Assembly: GCA_958450365.1 (NCBI GenBank)
Contig: CAUEEP010000740.1
Location: forward strand, 124,001 to 188,000
Source: Mesorhabditis belari
Taxonomy: Eukaryota > Nematoda > Chromadorea > Rhabditida > Rhabditidae
DNA: 64,000 nucleotides
Reading direction: 5' to 3'
Shown here: piece after piece, positions 43,198 to 56,088 of the stretch
How the letters are laid out: each line of letters opens with the position of its first letter
Position numbering within the stretch: position 1 is the first letter of the stretch
The notes under the pieces: model-generated
The model's database searches: none
What the model was told of the DNA's origin: nothing
The model's input: only the letters and a program-made list of their open reading frames with translations
Position numbers and translations under genes: made by a program

Positions 43198-44804
43198 CTT
43201 TTTTACCAGAGAAGAAAGAGGAAATGCAAGGGGGAAGAGAAAGAAAGAGAAGGAAACACAGAAAACATTTAACCCGTAATCCTAAGACCTCGAAGAATTG
43301 AGTTTAGAGTTAGACAACGTACTATAGGAGCTGTACACTTGAAGTCAAGTCTGTTAAAGAAGAAAAATAACCTTGTAAACTTAATCACCTGCAACTGAAC
43401 TTCTGACAGAATTCACATTCTAAAATTCTTACAATTTCTCAGCGTTGACTGAAAGCTGAACTGATAGTGAGCCGATTTCTTTTTGTTTTGAATGTTTGAA
43501 ATTAAAAATTTTAGTTCTAGAATTTTCGAAATGGATTTCAACCTTTCAGCCTCAACTGCAAATCGTTTACACAAAGGCTGAATGGGAAAAAGGAAAATAA
43601 ATGGAAAGCAAGCAAAAGAGCAAAACAAGACCAATCAAGTGAATGACCAAAATTGTGCCCACACGGGGTCAGTTTCGAACCTAATTTTTTTTTGCGTGAG
43701 CAGCCTGCCCAGTCGTTTCCTTTTCCATTTCTTTTCTCCTTTTCTCGCACTCCATTCTTTTTCCATTTCCGCTCTCGGGAAGTAATTTTTGTTTTTTTTT
43801 CGGATCTCTTTGACGAAACGTTAGCCTTTTTGTTGTTCTTATGAAAGAGCTAAATATAGAGATCAAAAGAAGTTGCGAATAGTACTATATGTCCGCTAAA
43901 CAAAGAAAAACATAGCTGAAACTAAAAGTTTAAGTTTTAAATGCAAAAAAAGTGGATTGGATCAATAAACCTAAAGCTTAGTCAATTTTAAATCTCAACA
44001 TACATAAGTACCACTTCTTGGGCGAAAGAACAAAACAACAAACTTATAGTTAGATTTTGTAAACTTGAAACTGAAATCTGTTATATGTTAGTTGTTTGTG
44101 AATCGATGCTAAAGAACAGGAGATCGAATTTCGGGCAAAAGCGCCAAGTGACAAGTCTTCAAGGTGAAAACATGAAAGATATCCTCTGTAAAATGATAAA
44201 CCAAAAAAATGATAAAGAGAAATAAAATAATTGGAAATTAGCGATAGTTTACTCCAACACTGATAAATATATTAGATTGGCGGGTATGTCTTTTCAGTCA
44301 GATTCTTAAGCTCATTTTTCTCAAGTTCAAAAACTATGTCTCTGGTTCCATTTTGGTTTCTACCAATAACTTTATTTAAATGCTTGCTGAGAGGATAACA
44401 CTTTAAAAGTCTGATCAAAAACTAAAAATTTTTTCACACACAGCTCGAAAGCTGAAAGATTAAAAATCTCGAACGGAGGTCTAGTTTCTTTACGATTTTA
44501 AGCAGTTAAAACGATGATTTAATTCTAAAAATATTTATGTAAAAACTTTTGAAAGAATTACCTTATGATTCATACTGTTTAGAAGTTGTTTTGCCGCTAC
44601 CAGGCTGCAAAAGAAAGTCTCAAAGACGGCGACCCCAGAAACCCACTTTGGGTATTGTTGATGAGTTATTTAAAAAGACAAATTATTTAATATATTTAAT
44701 ACTTAAAAGTAGGCCCAACTGTTCAATATTTAGCAGTATTCTTAAGCTGTCACTTTAAAATAAATTGTAATGTAACAAATGAAGGACGAAATCCAACTAT
44801 AATC

Positions 44805-44900
44805 AACTACTAACATCTTAGTGTTAGTAGTGGACATAACTACTAACATTACTAACATGTAACAACTACTAACATAACCAACTACTACTACTAACATTTT
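44805..44900 (+). repeat. ACTAACAT minisatellite-like tract
   Basis: Imperfect copies of CTACTAACAT are repeated about eight times over roughly 95 bases. A similar short run occurs at about 56625-56645. Confidence 0.6.
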
Positions 44901-45481
44901 AGTGTTTATCTTCGCATTACAAAAAGCTTTATGAAACCTCTGTGAAAACTAATTCAATGTCCGCTGTATGAGCAAGATATTCGGCTATCTAATTATCATT
45001 TATTCAGTTAGTTTAGGCATTATTTAGGTAAGCAATAGCTCTCCAATCTTGACGTGGCTACAATTTCAGTGAACCGCACTTTTTTGATGATCAGAGAATG
45101 GCTTCTACAAGCTTTCTCAAATGGTCATCGAGGTAATCGTGACAAAAGTGAAAGGAAATCATACTCAACAATGATGGACATAGCTTTTAATATTTATTTG
45201 TTCAAGTTTTTAAGTTAACTTTGTTTTTGTTAAAAAATGCGAAGTCATACCTAAACCTAATATTTCGGGGTTCAGAGTTAGAGGATTAAAACTTGTTTAC
45301 AGTAGCTGAACATAGAAAAGTGCAGGTAAGCTTTTTTTTCTTATGGCTTTTTAAAAGATAAAGGAAAATATCAGGGTATTCTTAATGTTAGATTTTGAAA
45401 ATTTCAAAACTATGTAAATATAAATTTGTGCATGAAAGAACAATAAGCTTTATTCTTGACTCAAATGCAAATTTGGATAGA

Positions 45482-45716
45482 TACACTACTGGACAATGAA
45501 ATATCATATTTGAAAAACGATCGTCACTTTCGCGCGTCTGTAACTCCCTTGTCTTTGAGTTTAAACTATTAGTGTTATGCATTTTCTGAAAGCTCTTTTC
45601 AAGGGCTACACAATGGTAATATTAATATTTAGAAATACGATAAAGACAAGAGAGTTACAGACGCGCGAAAGTGACGATCGTTTTTCAAATATGATATTTC
45701 ATTGTCCAGTAGTGTA
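45482..45716. mobile_element. palindromic Tc1-like MITE, copy 2
   Basis: Same length (235 bp) and sequence as the element at 10442-10676 apart from scattered changes; termini read TACACTACTGGACAATG and its inverse. The central loop is nearly identical between copies, so the two diverged recently. Located between the nicotinic receptor and the short lectin genes. Confidence 0.85.
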
Positions 45717-47398
45717 TCTCATCTAGTTGAATAAGTCTGTTCATTGTGTGAAAATAATACCTACTTTTGCAATAGAGTGTAGGATAAAGTTGAAAATTTT
45801 CAAAACAGGTAGACTTTTGAAATTCGAATTTCAGAAAAGTTGTAAGTGAAAGCTACGAGATGAGTGGTTGTGGATGGATGGGTAAAGAGACCCATCTACC
45901 CCTAAATGACATGACTGGAAAGGGAATAATTTTGGAAAGAAGATGAAAAATTGAGGAGGAACTTGTAAAGAGTTGATGAAGACAAAAGACGAGAGATAAA
46001 AGAAGGAAAGGACTCATTGTCATTCTCGCTTTTCTCTTTGTTACAGAAAAACATTCTGCGAATCCCCAAGGGATCATATCGACCCCTTCTTTTCTTCTTT
46101 CTCATTCTCTTTTTGTAGTATCAACTCAATCAACTATTTGACGGCTGAACGCTAAGTATTTTTTTCGTTGTTCAGAATTGAACTTGAAGAAAACATGACA
46201 AGGGTTGGCTCTTTACATACATAGAAAAGGATAGCTACCATTGAATTGATGGAGAAAGATTGCATTGATGGGGAAAGACAAAATGAAGCTGACTTATTCA
46301 TCTAGATGAGATTTTCTGATCTAAGCTCAAGCCTCAGTTTGAAATCGCAGAGTTTAAAGATCAGCAAGTTTAGAGTGGAACCAAAGATTTCCCTGTATTC
46401 AGAAACGGTTAACATATCGTGAACTATGAAAGCTAAAATGAAATTAAACTTGAAACAAAGTTCGGTTTGGTTTTGCTTTGCTTTGCTTGCTTTGGTTTTG
46501 CTTGCTAAAGTTTAACGATTCAAATTGCCTACAAAAGCATTTCTTGCAACACTCAACGCTAAAAGAAAACAGAAAACTTGGACCAGGAAGAGATCACTCT
46601 CGGGAAAAGATGAATGTGCAATTCGATGGAGATTTGTGTGAATATCTGGGATCAGGTAGAAAGACGAAAGGTTGGGATTGACTGAGAAATGCCATGAATT
46701 GGCGATGATTTTGTTTGAGGGGGCTCAGAATCGAGGGAGCTCGACCAAGGGCCTCCCCTCCATGGGTCTTTCTCTCCCAACCCCGATAGGAGCAATTTCA
46801 CGGATTGAAAGCTCTCTTTTCCTTTGTACCCCACCAACCTCCAGACTCTTCTCCTTTCCCTCTCCCTTTCCCTCTCCCTTTTCCCTTCCATTCTACCACA
46901 TTCGATTCGATACCCCCAAATTCGGGTCCATGAAACAATGAAAAGGGTTTTGAATAGCGTCATTGTTCTTTCTCGATTGATCAAATACCAACGAACACTT
47001 TCAAGCAATCTTTCAAAGATCACAAAAAAAACTTGTGGGAGTTTTGAGCTCAAAACTTGCACTTGTAAATCACACAAAACTTTGCTAGCACTAGCTAATA
47101 TCAAAGAGCAACTCAATGGTACTCTATATGAAATTTTTTTGTTGTTAGTTGGACTCAAAACGGATCTGAATTCAACTGAACGATTCAAGTGATCAAGTTG
47201 TGATAGCATTGTGCTTAAAAAAAGCCCTAGAAAGCCTATGATTGCAGTAAACTACAGATCAATTTTTCATAGATGAAATTTGAAATGAAAACGCTTCTTA
47301 AACGCTTAAATCTTCTTAAACGATTTTTTCATTGTTCAAAGAATGATAAGAAAGTCGAATCTTTGATTTTTCTGCAGCGAAAACATTTGACGAGAGAA

Positions 47399-48308
47399 AT
47401 GTTCTTCAAATTTTTGATTATTCTGCTTTGTTTCTTGCTACAATCTGTTTCTGGAGTTTGTAAAGCGGGAGATTGGAATCCGGATCTTCAGATTTGCATT
47501 GAACCCATTCAAAAAGGTTTTTAATAGATAATAGAGATAATTTTAAGCTAAATGATTGAGGATATCCATATTCGGAAGTGAAATCAACATGTTTGATGTT
47601 CAATAATGGAACGCTTTTCTCAATTCATGACATTTTCATGCACAATCTTCTCGTTCAACAAGCACGATACTGTGAGTTGAAAAAGAAAGATTTTAGAGAC
47701 TCGTCAAACAAAATGATCTTGTTCATTTATTCACTCTGATATGGCTTAAATCAAAAATTATTTGAATTAAAACTTTGGGCGGTTTTAGATTTCCTTACGG
47801 ATTTTTTCGTTGGGGCAAAGAAGGTGAATGGCACGTGGCAATGGGAAGATGGGACGCCATTCAATTACACTCGATGGGCACAAAGTCAGTGATGATATGT
47901 TATTGATGTCGTGATTAGTGACAATACTATAATATTAAAACAAATTCAGTTTGAAATCATCGAAACTTGAGCTTTTGTCCGTTTTCCCGGACTTTTGAAG
48001 GATTTAAAACGTTTTTGCATGTTTTGTAAATAGATTTCGTTTTAAATTTTATTTACTATTATTTTGTTAACTTTTTGTATAGTTTTAGAGAGGACATTTC
48101 AAGCTTTTGAATGATAAAAACTAGAAGCGTATTGAATAAACGAATCCTGAGAAAAGATTTTTAGATGATTGCTTAGAGAACTTTAGATGAACCATCAAAG
48201 AGTGGCGACTGTATATCGGTTGTTGTCTCGTGGTCTCAATGGTATGCCGTCGATTGCAAATCGAAATCGGAAGGTCTCTGCCAGTCACAACCCACCAATA
48301 ATTTGTGA
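47399..48308 (+). CDS. short secreted C-type lectin-like protein
   Basis: Single C-type lectin-like domain of about 150 residues. The start at 47399 gives a clear signal peptide (MFFKFLIILLCFLLQSVSGV); an in-frame upstream ATG at 47273 would bury it. Four exons join in phase: leader plus CKAGDWNPDLQICIEP; YSEVKSTCLMFNNGTLFSIH; VNGTWQWEDGTPFNYTRWAQ; and NEPSKSGDCISVVVSWSQWY, then VDCKSKSEGLCQ, with stop at 48306. The EPS triplet takes the place of EPN, and the WND position reads YAVD, so calcium-dependent sugar binding may be altered. It is paralogous to the gene at 48804. Confidence 0.88.
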
Positions 48309-48803
48309 AAGTTGTGAAAATAAAAGCTTTTTTCTAACCTCTCTATTACCAACGTTCAATGCAAAAATTCGATCAGCAAAACTTGCAAAGCTAAGCCCAC
48401 AAGTTGTGATGCACTTTGCCTGGGTCTTCATTATCGAATGGTGAATTTGTGCCAGGTGTCAAAACAATGTCAAATTTGACTTTTGCTTCAAAATCTACTC
48501 TCCGAAGCTGTCATTTGTTAGTTTGGAGTATTAGAAGTTAGAACTTTTATCAATACGCTAGAGTAGAACAGAAGAACAAAGAACAGTTGGCTTTTAGTGT
48601 ATCAACCATTTGCATCTACCTTGATCCGACAAGATTACATTGATTTCATAAAAAGCTTTGCAAAAAAGGACTTCCAAATATCTCCGTGTCACATGATTAT
48701 CTCTGAAGTTTGTGATTCGAAAAGATAAGAAAAAGAGAGAATATTCTTTGATTTCCCAAATAAATAAAGAAGGTAAGGGAAACAAATTTCATTCCTGATC
48801 ACA

Positions 48804-50929
48804 ATGACTGAATATTTTTATCTATTCATTTGTTTGACTTTTCTTTTTGGATCTTCATTAGGTGATTGTCAATCGAGAGCCATTTGGGATCCCGACTTGA
48901 AAACATGCCTAGTGCCCATTCAAGGAAGTGAGTAAAAGATTTAAAAAGTAATTGCAATTAAATTAGATATTAATCCATGAATTTTGATAAATGTCAACTA
49001 TTCAGCCAAAAACTACACATTGGCCGAGGGAGAATGCGAATCGTACCGGGGAATGCTCATTTCTGTGCACAACGCATTCGAGAATGGAGTCGTCCAACAA
49101 GAAGCAAATATGTGTGCGTTTATTTCAAATTTTCAATCAATCAACTCAATGATAACTTTTCAGTTTTCATCTACTACTACTATTTGGGAGCTCAACGACG
49201 GGGCAACACTTGGACGTGGATTGACGGCACACCGTTCACATATCAAAATTGGGCACAAAGTAGGGAAAAAAGGGGAAGGGGAAAAAATTTTTCTTCGAAA
49301 TAGGCTCTGTTTCACTGTCTAGTAATATCTTTTTTAAATCATGATAACTTTTGAAAACTACCGTAATCTGTCTCTAGCCTGTCTAAAAATTACCGTAATC
49401 TGTCATAATCGTAAGCAAGTTCGATCCCCGGTGATGCAAATTTCTTTTGTCTTTTTTGTTTTGATTTTTTTTTTCACTTCCAACCATTTTTGCAAAAAAT
49501 ATTAAGACCCGGTTCGCTCCCCGGTTATTTTTTATACAGGAACAGTCCATTCATTACCGAAGATGTCAATGAGTACAACTGTATCAGGATCAATCCCCAT
49601 CAAGTACCTGTTGCACTGACAATGATGCCTGTTTGTGTCTTACTGTAAAGAGTGGCATTGTAGTTGATCCTCGGTACATTCAGTAGTTGATGTACTTGAC
49701 TGTTCTATTATAGATGCTACTGATACGACAGCTATTGAGCAACATTGTGCTTATTGAAGAATTGAACAGCTACAACGAAAACCATTCAAGAAAAGGAAAA
49801 TCTGGTTTCCAAAACTACGATCAGCGTAAATCCCAGAACTAGAGTTCCTGTAGATTGTGTTGTACTTGCTTAATTGTTTCTACTGTCGAATCCTAAGGAG
49901 CGTTGCAATAGTTGCTTAATAAAAAACATCAAAACAAAAGACAAAAGAAATTTGCAGCACGGGATTGAAGGATTGAACCTGTTAAGTAACTATATAGCAA
50001 CAGCAAAACCGTTTCTCGCTAAATTTATCATTTGTACTTAATTTCTCATTTGTGAATTCTCACAGAAGTTGACCAAACGTAGATGGGTTGGATAAAAGAA
50101 AGAGGTTACGGTAGTTTTCAAAAGGTTGTACGCTTTATAGAACGCGTTATTTGAGAAGAATATACTAGTTGAATACATTAGTTAAACTATTGGGTTGGGG
50201 AGAATGAGTCGGCGCCGAAAATCCAAGAAGTTTCTAAAACTTATAGAGACTGTCAAATGATATCGTTTGATATCCGAGAAGGGTAACTAACACAAAATAA
50301 TATTTGAAAGAGAACCAAACAGCGCCCAACTCAACAAAGAACATTTTTCACAAAATCGATAAACTGTCATCTAGAGTAAACGGTTGGAGGGATCTTCCTG
50401 AAAATTTGGTAACTTATGTAATTGAGTGTGCTCTATCTTTTTTATATAAACATCAAAGGAGGTTTATGTGGAAGAAACTGTTCAAGCAATGAGTCGGACT
50501 TTTTGTCATTTTGATTAGCTGTGTTTGGGAATCCATAAAATCCCAAAAAAGAAAAGCTTTGTGGAATCTCTCAAAAGCCATTTTGTAAAGAAATAGTGGA
50601 CCATTTTGAAGAACAAAACGTGTATTTAAAGAAGGTTTTATGGGTGCAAAAAGTTTTTAAATTTCGGCGCCGACTCATTCTCCCCAACCCAATAGTTATT
50701 CAATCGTCAACGTTCCGACTAAAACGTGTGAAAGTAACTAGTGAAATTCTAATAAACCAAAATCAGTTACTTGAACAGGTTTTACTTCTAGAAATCGAAT
50801 AATTTCATTTATCTAGATGAACCGGCGGCAACGGGTAACTGTCTACTGGTTGATGTGTATGAGGGCCAATGGAGTGCCGCCGATTGCTCAGAAAGTCATC
50901 AGGCTTTTTGCGCAACACCCTCTGTGTAA
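48804..50929 (+). CDS. short secreted C-type lectin-like protein
   Basis: Tandem paralogue of the 47399 gene with the same four-exon plan and splice phases, about 147 residues. Signal MTEYFYLFICLTFLFGSSLG, then IWDPDLKTCLVPIQ; exon 2 AEGECESYRGMLISVHNAFE; exon 3 NTWTWIDGTPFTYQNWAQ; last exon NEPAATGNCLLVDVYEGQWS, then DCSESHQAFC, with stop at 50927-50929. The last intron (about 49262-50815) is 1.5 kb and contains a mariner-like element at 50188-50694. EPA replaces EPN. Two short B-box-like pieces at about 49411 and 49512 suggest further tRNA-repeat debris in that intron. Confidence 0.88.
50188..50694. mobile_element. short mariner-like element
   Basis: A perfect 31 bp inverted repeat starts TTGGGTTGGGGAGAATGAGT and includes GGCGCCGAAA; TA flanks both ends. 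The 507 bp interior has an incomplete plus-strand reading frame at 50304-50492 (KIDKLSSRVNGWRDLPENLV), which may be a transposase remnant, but I cannot confirm that. It lies in the last intron of the second short lectin gene. Confidence 0.8.
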
Positions 50930-51183
50930 TGGGAACTATTTTGTAAATAAATATAAACTGGAACTACTTGTACAAGAACATAAAACTTTAAAACTTTGCT
51001 TACACCGACAGACATCACTGGTAATTCCAATGTAAATTTTAGCTTAGCTTGTACAAGAACACACCACTGTTATACACCAACTGATGTTAAAAGCCAAGTC
51101 GATCGTACCTCGTTACGAAATTTCAATTCATTCATCATTTCTTTGGCATCGATCATTCTTTTCTTCCATACCTTTCCACAAAA

Positions 51184-51466
51184 AATTCGATATAAATCTT
51201 TAAACGCCTTTATTTTACAAAACAATCATCAGTTTATTTATTTCAAAAGTGTTCCCCACTCCAAAAAGCAAAAAAAAAGAGAGAAAAGATTTCCTTTCCA
51301 TCACAATATTGACATTCTCATGTTCCTTTACTTTCAGCAACCCCGTTTTGTTTTTTCTAAAGTTTTTTCGTAAACTCAAACGGAAATCAGAATCGAAATC
51401 ACTTTTTAAACAATTTTTCTAAAGCAATTTTGTAAAATAAAGGCGTTTAAAGATTTATATCGAATT
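51184..51466. repeat. foldback element with perfect 39 bp arms
   Basis: Positions 51184-51222 and 51428-51466 are perfect inverse complements, beginning AATTCGATATAAATCTTTAA. The 205-base centre is unrelated AT-rich DNA. No target duplication was identified. Intergenic. Confidence 0.7.
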
Positions 51467-52228
51467 AATGAGTACCTAAATCTACTTTTTATTCGATGTG
51501 AAGACAAAATACTGAAACTTCATTGATTCTTGATACCGATCCAAAAAAACTCATTGATGGGCTTTGTAATCAATTTGTAAACCGAATCTACAAATCCCAA
51601 TGGCGCAGAACTTTCTACCTCCTCATCGGGTTTGGCGGAGGGATGGGATCTCTTATTTGTTCTCTTTTTTTCTTTCTTCTATTCCTCTCTCATTTCCCTT
51701 CCTCTTCTTTTTTTCTTCTTCCAGAATTCCCAACTCTTTTACTCACCTGACTCACACAAAAAAACCCCACCCTACCTCAGCTGTTTCAAAATCATCCTTG
51801 TTCAAAATTTTAAATTAACCCTGTCAAGTAATAAACGAACAAATTACTTTTGATCTGGCTTTTTTGCAATTGTATAGGCTGTTAACCGAACTTGGAATCA
51901 AGTCAATATAACTTTAAAACCATTTTGAGATTTTGTAGCCGAAAAAAAGTAATACCTGACTAATAAGCCTGTTTTGATGAATTGCCTGCATTGCCCTTTT
52001 CTTCTCAATCTTCAGAATTCTGTTAGTGATATTCCTCTTTGCCCTGTTCACTTTACAACCATTTACAAGCTTGTATACAATGTCTTTCTCTTTTTCTCTT
52101 CTCGTTGTTCCCCAAACAATTTTGTGTGTTGAGGGTTTTGGTTTGAATTCCCAGCGCATCACGGGAGGAGATCTACTTGCGAACCTTTCGAATGCTGACT
52201 CGGTTACGGTGCTTTAAAGCGGTCTCGA

Positions 52229-52345
52229 GGTGTTCTTTGTGTGCGAGCACAATCGCCCCACAACTGACAAGACCGCTCGGTATAAGGTGCTTCCCTTTTC
52301 GAAACCGACTGAGCTGGCTCCCGTTTTGTTTGGTGTCATTATGCT
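52229..52345 (+). repeat. dispersed repeat C, copy 3
   Basis: Starts GGTGTTCTTTGTGTGCGAGC and contains GCTCGGTATAAGGTGCTTCC and CCGACTGAGCTGGCTCCCG. More diverged than the other two copies. Intergenic. Confidence 0.55.
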
Positions 52346-55300
52346 CAGATCTCTACGATAAATTTCCGCGTTAAATTCGTCTATCGGGAAGGTGCCGTGG
52401 ACGATTGAGCCTCCCCCTCCCGGGCGTCAACGTGCCCAGATTTCCGGGATAAATTGTTTTTTCTTGAATTTGTGTGTATCTTGTACAGACACTTTTGTGT
52501 ATCTTGTACAGACACCAAACCCTTTCCCAAAAGAATTTATTAAACTTTTTTCAGAAATTGAGAGAACAGGCGACAATTTTTTTTGAATTTGACACACTTT
52601 TGAAACTTAAGAGTATGACTTGAGCATTTTGTCTCTCGACTTTCTCAGATTTCCTCGAAATTTTGTTGATCCTCAGAAGAAGACCCTCGATTCCCCATAT
52701 GGAAAGTTGGAAGGTTGTAATTCGATTTCTTTTCCACCCCTCCCCTCCCCCCTCACTGATAACTCTTGTATGGCCTTTCTTCTGCTGTGCTTTTTCTCTC
52801 TTCAAAAGCATCCAAAATAACACCCTACAAATTATCGATTTTTCTAGAGGAATTTTTTTTATTGCACCTTCTCTTGATTTTCTTTCTCAAAAGAGAGACA
52901 GCGAATGTTTGAACGTCGAAAAAGTCTAACGGGTCTTCCTTTCCTTTGTCGATTCTTTTCTCATCCTTTGTCATTTTGAGTCAGCCTAGGAAGTGCTCAG
53001 CTTACCCGGAATTTTGAAATAAAAACATTCTTTGATTTTGGAAATGAAAACTTTCTTCTCTTTTTGAATGTCACAGTTCTTAAACTCAACCTTTTCGCTT
53101 TGTTTGAAGGATTTAAAAGAACTCTTTACATCGATAATCTTAAAACTTTCAAAGATTTCAAAGATATGACAGTTGCGATTGCTTTTTAAAGCTTATAAAC
53201 AGTTTTATTTTGCTGATTTGTTGTTACACTTTTGACAAGCTTCATCCTCCTTTTCAAATAAAAATAAACATTATTTGATTCATTTTTGATTCGAATTGTC
53301 TTGATGATAATCCATAAGCTTTTTTACTAAATATTTGTTATCCAAGATTTGCTAGTTGTTTTTGAAAGCGTTTAGCTGGCAGAACCTTTTGAGATAGACC
53401 CGTTCAGCCCTCTTCCCCATCACTTAATCCTTAAAGCCTTTTGGGTGATAAAAAAACTCTTCAAAATTGAATCTGTTCTCCTTCCCCTACACTCAATATT
53501 TAAAAAGACTTCAGGTTTGTTCCCAACCCCCGTTTGTGTTATCTTTATTTTCTTTATTTGAAAAGGAGCCTTTCCAAGCGCCGCTTGAAGTTCAAAACCT
53601 TGATAAACAAATCTTTTCTCTTCTTTTCAACCAGCCAAAGTGCTAATTTATTGGAGGAGGGGAAGTGGGGAAGGAGAAGGTGAAGAGGGAGAAGAGATCG
53701 TTCAGATTTTGAGCCTTTCGACTTATAACTTCTGACTCATACTGATGGGTCATACATGGGGAATAAGTAAGATGGACCGTTGAAGAAAAACAATCCTCTT
53801 TATGGTCCCAAGGGCTTTTTTTTAAGCTTGAATTTGAAGATTTTGCAAAGTTAACACTTTATTGTCATTGTCATAGACACGAATAGTAAGATATTAGTGA
53901 TTGTTTCAATGACCTAACCTTGTTCTTCAATAATTCAACGACTTCAATCTTCAATGACTTCCTTGATCAAGTCTCTTTTCGATTCAAAACCCTATCTTCT
54001 CCAATTAGAGCTACTTTACTAGTTCAACTATATCGTGATCGATTGTTGTTAGTGTGCATGGAATCGGAATTTGTTTGTGAAGATTGCGAGACTCTTTTCT
54101 CTTTCCCCTCCATTTCACACAGCTTGATCAGTCGTCGGGAGAGCGATTCCGAATACGGCACATCGCATAGAAAAGGGGAAAAGAGAGGAACAGATAACGG
54201 GGAAGAGAAAAGGAAAGAGAACAACAGAGGGGAAAGATTCTCCTTCGATATTGCCCATCTTCTTCTTCGGCACATTGCCACACGCTGATTCATCACTCTC
54301 TTTCTATTTCTCTTCCACACAATCTTTCTTCTGAAATTGAGACGAGGCTGTACGGTTACTCGCGATTGCACAAAGCTTATTACGCAACTTTTTCTTCGAT
54401 TTTATTTTAGACGGCTAAAGCTATGATAGTACCTTATAGAGCTTAAGTACTTCTACCGTAATTTCAGTCCCTGTTTCCAGAAACCAATTCCAGGAACCTT
54501 GTGCTATCGTACTTCCCTTATACTATTTTGTAATACCAGAGTTCTTTATCGATACGAATTAGGGCTGAATAGAATGTATAAGCACTTGAAATTCGAGCTC
54601 AAAAGATCTCAAGCAAAGTCATCTCAAGTCGCACAAGGCTAACTGTCTGGCACAAGCCTTACCTAACTACCCGATTTGTTACTGTCATAACTATTTAGTT
54701 GAATTTCTCAACCACTTCAATCAGCACACCAATTCTTTGACTAAAATAGGTATCTTCTTGACTTAAGCTTTGCCAAAAGTGTTTTGTGGGGAAAGGGAAA
54801 CACATCGAATGCAATCTCCATATTCGATCAACGCCGGTGTGAGATCGTGTGAATCATTCGGCGAAAATTGCTCGTGTCGGCTTTCCTCGGAAGACATCGA
54901 TACTTGTATACACAAATTTCGCTAGTTCTTTCCAAATCAAAAAGGCTTTTTTGCGGGCTTTGTTGTGCTCAAACTAGAGGATCATACAGTACTTTTTGTC
55001 TGTGTTTCATTTAGATTAGGCTTGCAAACGTGTATCAATGAAAATTCTCCATTCTTGTATTTTTTGGTGATCTGGAGACTCGGGTTTTCGCCTTTATCTC
55101 TGATTTGAAAACCTGAAGATCTCTGATCTGAAGATCAATGTCATTGTGCTTAAAAACATATCCTCAAATCCAAGAATTCTTGTAAACGAATACTTTTCTC
55201 CATCAAAGAGTAACATTCGTATCAGAAATTCGATGCTTTCGCCTCATCGATTGGGTCTTTTTTTGGGAGAATAGAAAAGGGGAATGACCGATTCATATGT

Positions 55301-56088
55301 GGAGAGATGTTTACCGGATGAGTCATTCTTTCCCCTCTCGGATCACCTGCAAGTGGAAGAGAGAAACGACATGGCCACAATTTGCATCTCATCGATGCCC
55401 ACGAATATTTCTGACTCATTTTTTCTCCAGAAGATTCCCATATCTTTCTCAACAAAGTGCTAAGCCGCTTTACCGATCGAGTACCATAGATAATCGATTC
55501 TTCATTGCTTGGCTGAGTTCTTGTTCTTTCTGAAAACTAAAATTGATTGATATTCAAAATTGATAATCATCTATTTTCTTTTCATGAAGGTTTTCGTAAA
55601 CACAGAAAACTGGAAAACATTAAAGCTTTTGCCTCTTTTACCATGATACGAAGAGTTGTTATTCGGCCGTTTCCCAAAAAGGCTATGATTCATTTTGTAT
55701 TTTTTGTGCTCTTGCCGAAGAAATGACTCCGAAAAAATCGAATTTAATATGCTAGAAATCTTTTTTTTTTGTTTTCATTTTTGGTATGACTCGGTTGTAT
55801 TCGAAATATCAAGAAATTCGACTTAACTCAACAAGAAATTGAAGCTGAACACTCCCTTAACACTATGAATCATCAGCTAAGCTTTGGTTTATTCTGATTC
55901 TAAAACTAGTACCTGAATACTGTTGAACAACTCAAGTTTTAGCGTATTTATGTCATCTTTAAGATGAATACAATCGATTGTACCAAAGCTTTTCAATGTC
56001 AATGACTTGTAAATCAATTTAGGATCAAAGTAAACTCGCACAGCCAAGAGATCCCCGCGTAAGCCTTCTTCAGAAACATAAACCAACG

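Larger units (their letters stand above)
41986..47398. other. gene-poor intergenic region
   Basis: No exon chain with in-phase splice sites was found. It contains a hairpin (42926-42962), a family B tRNA-like repeat (43119-43197), a run of ACTAACAT-like units (about 44805-44900), the second palindromic MITE (45482-45716), and CT-rich low-complexity DNA at about 46845-46890. The minus-strand frame 47209-46652 (185 codons) is produced partly by that low-complexity tract and is not called as a gene. Confidence 0.5.
50930..56088. other. gene-poor intergenic region
   Basis: No gene recognised. It contains the 39 bp-armed foldback element (51184-51466), CT-rich tracts (51655-51735), repeat C copy 3 (52229-52345) and GA-rich DNA at about 54170-54230. 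Overlapping long frames on both strands at 53920-54371 reflect this skewed composition. Its right end should hold the promoter of the NIDO/AMOP gene. Confidence 0.5.

Noticed and set aside
46652..47209. 185-codon minus-strand reading frame
   Set aside because: Its Arg/Glu repeats come from a CT-rich low-complexity tract; there is no domain, signal peptide or supporting splice structure.
53920..54371. Long frames on both strands
   Set aside because: Overlap on opposite strands over a GA/CT-skewed tract; no domain content.
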